The notes under the pieces were generated by a model, which saw only the letters and a list, made by a program, of their open reading frames with translations, searched no databases and was not told the origin of the DNA. A stretch of 48,299 bases of DNA from Helicobacter rappini (GTDB taxonomy: Bacteria > Campylobacterota > Campylobacteria > Campylobacterales > Helicobacteraceae), in assembly GCF_900198625.1 (NCBI RefSeq), contig NZ_FZPK01000022.1, positions 1 through 48,299 of the forward strand, written 5' to 3'. The position numbers and the translations under genes were made by a program. Positions 46,688-48,299 of the stretch are shown one piece after another; the first letter of the stretch is position 1; each line of letters starts with the position of its first letter.

Positions 46688-46999
46688 CTAAAACCTAACG
46701 CTATGCAATATATCCCATTTGTAACCAAATATATCACCCACCTCATAAACTAAATCCATAATAGCATTCAACGCTCCTGCCCAAGACTCACCCTTAGTCT
46801 CACTCATCTCTACATTACTCAATGCAATAACATCGCCACTCTTAACATCATTAAATAGCATATTCATATCATCATTACTGATACTTGCTACTTTATGTGT
46901 TTCAATAATGTTTTGTGCATTATTTGCATGAACTTGTGCTTGCAGGGCAGTAAAACTTAAGATTGAACCCAAAACCAAAACTGAAATCATCTTTTTCAT
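46688..46999 (-). CDS. Small Sec-exported protein with an internal double-glycine-like motif
   Basis: The product is 103 residues from ATG 46999, chosen because AAAGGAGGAAATC precedes it; the frame is open 14 codons further. A signal peptide (MKKMISVLVLGSILSFTALQA) should be cut near residue 21. Residues 60-70, LSNVEMSETKG, match the LSxxE[LM] part of the leader consensus LSxxELxxIxGG recognised by C39 peptidases, with a single Gly. The remaining 33 residues (71-103, starting ESWAGALNAIMDLVYEVGDI) are hydrophobic and aromatic. A periplasmic C39 peptidase is encoded in the same locus, so this is a candidate precursor. No homologue is recognised. Confidence 0.6.
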   Translation of the reverse strand: MKKMISVLVLGSILSFTALQAQVHANNAQNIIETHKVASISNDDMNMLFNDVKSGDVIALSNVEMSETKGESWAGALNAIMDLVYEVGDIFGYKWDILHSVRF

Positions 47000-47119
47000 G
47001 ATTTCCTCCTTTATGTAAAATTTATTTAGTTTATATTTCATTAATTAATTATTAAGAAATATAAACTTGCTTCTATCTTACATAAAAGCAACTTAACTAA
47101 AGCTTAAAATCAAAAAAAA
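46980..47119 (-). repeat. Duplicated leader region, copy A (peptide gene)
   Basis: Similar along its length to 48149-48299. It covers the first six codons, the ribosome site, a hairpin (outer stem 47028-47039 with 47056-47067, inner stem 47041-47045 with 47051-47055), a candidate -10 TAAGAT (47075-47080) seven bases before the hairpin, and an A8 tract (47112-47119). Confidence 0.75.
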
Positions 47120-47415
47120 CAAAAAATCTCAATTTATGTTGCTTTAATGAAAAAACATACATAAAATGTAATGTATTCTTTACATTTTATTATTAAATTT
47201 ATAATATTTATGAAATGTTATAAACACGCTTTCAATACATTTATAACATTGTAGAATAGAATCTAAATCCTACATTTAGACTATGAAAGTATAAGAATCT
47301 CATATAAAACTAGACTTGAAACTAAAATATAGCATAATAAATCATTATGCTATATAAATTAAAGGTTTGTGATTTAGCCTTATTGGAGTAAAAGCTAAAT
47401 TAGCTAACAAATACT
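47120..47415. other. Gene-free stretch containing the second 92-base repeat
   Basis: AT-rich sequence between the peptide gene leader and the 3' end of OMP2. Apart from the 92-base repeat and a hairpin (TATAGCATAAT with its complement, about 47329-47355) that may end the OMP2 transcript, nothing is recognised. Confidence 0.45.
47258..47349 (-). repeat. 92-base repeat, copy 2
   Basis: Matches 45696-45787. The -10 candidate TATACT (47288-47293) and the 7-bp hairpin (47262-47268 with 47274-47280) are kept, with a five-base loop instead of six. It sits downstream of OMP2, like copy 1 downstream of OMP1. Confidence 0.75.
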
Positions 47416-48168
47416 TTAAAACGCAATACCAGCTTCTAATCCAGCCTGCCAGCCATTTGATTTTGGCATACTTGCATTATTTGCTGTATTACTTGCATTG
47501 AGATTATAATACTTACCAAAACCTTTGAAATAAAGACTTATATGCTCACTCACTTTAGCCTGCGTCCCAAGACTAAACATAATGACATGACTTTTCTCAT
47601 TAATATCAGCATAAGATTTACCAAAAGAATACGCTCCATTAAACACATAGCCATATCCAGCACTATATATAAGCTTCATTTTTTCACTTAAAGCGATTTT
47701 TCCATCAAACCCCGCTCCAATTATCATAAAATCCCTACCGACACCGCCATTAGTCTTTGCCATATCATACCCCAAAAGAAAATTGATAAACAAAGGTGAA
47801 TTTACTCCCGCTACATTCACACCAAGTTTAGCAATCCCATCGATTTGAAATAATCTATTATCCTTGCTAAGTGTGCTAAGACTAGTCCCACTCACACTAT
47901 TGCTACCATAGCCAATCTTTGCATCAAGACCAAATTGCACTCGATTAAAAAATATATCAGCCCCACCCAAAGACAAGAAGCCCAAAGCGTTATTTATGTT
48001 TGCCCCATTTCCCTCTATCTTTTCATAGTATCCACCAGCACCTATATAGAAATCTGTGCAGTAGTTTTCCGATGCACATATTGCATTTGCACTCACTCCC
48101 AAAGATCCAACTAATACAAAGCTTAAACCCAATTTTTTATATGTATTTACTGAAATCATCTGTTTCAT
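47416..48168 (-). CDS. Outer-membrane barrel protein (OMP2) with a chimeric start
   Basis: The 250-residue paralogue of OMP1 has NTYKKLGLSFVLVGSLGVSANA as signal, Gly-rich strands and a C-terminal LEAGIAF with final Phe. The first six codons (MKQMIS) and the leader upstream match the peptide gene, not OMP1, so the start region seems to have been exchanged. AAAGGAGGAAATC precedes the ATG. A candidate -10 TACAAT lies at 48244-48249, and a run of at least 19 A (T on the coding strand) begins 32 bases further upstream, where poly-T tracts of Helicobacter OMP promoters are found. Function unknown. Confidence 0.75.
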   Translation of the reverse strand: MKQMISVNTYKKLGLSFVLVGSLGVSANAICASENYCTDFYIGAGGYYEKIEGNGANINNALGFLSLGGADIFFNRVQFGLDAKIGYGSNSVSGTSLSTLSKDNRLFQIDGIAKLGVNVAGVNSPLFINFLLGYDMAKTNGGVGRDFMIIGAGFDGKIALSEKMKLIYSAGYGYVFNGAYSFGKSYADINEKSHVIMFSLGTQAKVSEHISLYFKGFGKYYNLNASNTANNASMPKSNGWQAGLEAGIAF

Positions 48169-48299
48169 GATTTCCTCCTTTATGTAAAATTTGTTTCGTT
48201 TATATTTGATTGACTAATTGTCAAAAAATATAAACTTGCTCGTATTGTAAATGAAAAAAATTTAACTCAAACTTAAAACCAAAAAAAAAAAAAAAAAAA
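48149..48299 (-). repeat. Duplicated leader region, copy B (OMP2), running into the window end
   Basis: Matches copy A (46980-47119). The hairpin has an outer stem 48198-48207 with 48226-48235 and an inner stem 48210-48214 with 48220-48224, with the loop TAATT as in copy A. The -10 candidate TACAAT is at 48244-48249. The end is a run of 19 A (48281-48299), where copy A has eight; the true length is unknown because the window stops inside it. Confidence 0.75.

Noticed and set aside
47329-47357. Hairpin TATAGCATAAT and complement as a firm terminator of OMP2
   Set aside because: Only a short T stretch (TTTTAG) follows on the minus strand; kept as a possibility but not annotated as a terminator.

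Overview
The window is an AT-rich stretch that almost certainly comes from a Helicobacter of the enterohepatic type or a close relative. The evidence is gene content and order that I recall from Helicobacter pylori and relatives: fabZ-lpxA-clpX-mreB-mreC, flhA divergent from rpsO, and ccoN-ccoO-ccoQ-ccoP followed by small accessory membrane proteins. A bacterial-type ferritin (Pfr), a short ComEC, several outer-membrane beta-barrels and homopolymer tracts typical of phase variation also fit. Species cannot be fixed from the sequence alone. Both ends look like assembly breaks: the left end cuts into a gene whose first 20 bases recur in a paralogue near 5.9 kb, and the right end stops inside a run of at least 19 A.

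Layout. 1-6820: an operon-like block (SGNH-type protein, FkbH-like enzyme, acyl carrier protein, MaoC-like hydratase, short-chain reductase, MBOAT acyltransferase, second SGNH-type protein) that looks like a route for making a small acyl or glyceryl group on a carrier protein and attaching it to a glycan outside the cytoplasm. 6943-12786: two small hypotheticals, pnp, and three outer-membrane barrel genes. 13138-18990: ferritin, argC, an AI-2E family permease, comEC, a periplasmic hypothetical and folD, all on the minus strand. 19124-25495: guaB, fabZ, lpxA, clpX, mreB, mreC. 25560-33296: membrane, lipoprotein, adaptor and repeat proteins, hemN, yaaA, two small conserved proteins and an FkbM-type methyltransferase. 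33431-36173: flhA and rpsO. 36651-42134: the cbb3 oxidase operon with accessory genes and, unexpectedly, rnpA. 42435-43982: a U32 peptidase. 44083-48299: a minus-strand locus with a C39-type cysteine peptidase, an outer-membrane barrel, two related OMPs and a small Sec-exported protein.

Most interesting parts. (1) The 44-48 kb locus pairs a periplasmic C39 peptidase with an outer-membrane barrel, as in the Pseudomonas Fap amyloid system (FapD/FapF), and next to them lies a 103-residue exported protein with an internal double-glycine-like leader motif. It is a candidate peptide or fibre maturation and secretion system. (2) Two genes in that locus share a duplicated leader whose 5' hairpin differs by two compensatory base-pair changes around an invariant loop, evidence for a conserved RNA structure. 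(3) At least four long homopolymer tracts sit where slippage would switch genes: G11 in the MaoC-like gene, C14 in the FkbM gene, and two related poly-T tracts in the spacer of a promoter-like module upstream of fkbH and of a membrane-protein gene. The 7-base word AGAATCT/AGATTCT is strikingly frequent throughout, including between genes. No rRNA, tRNA, CRISPR array or intact insertion sequence was recognised.
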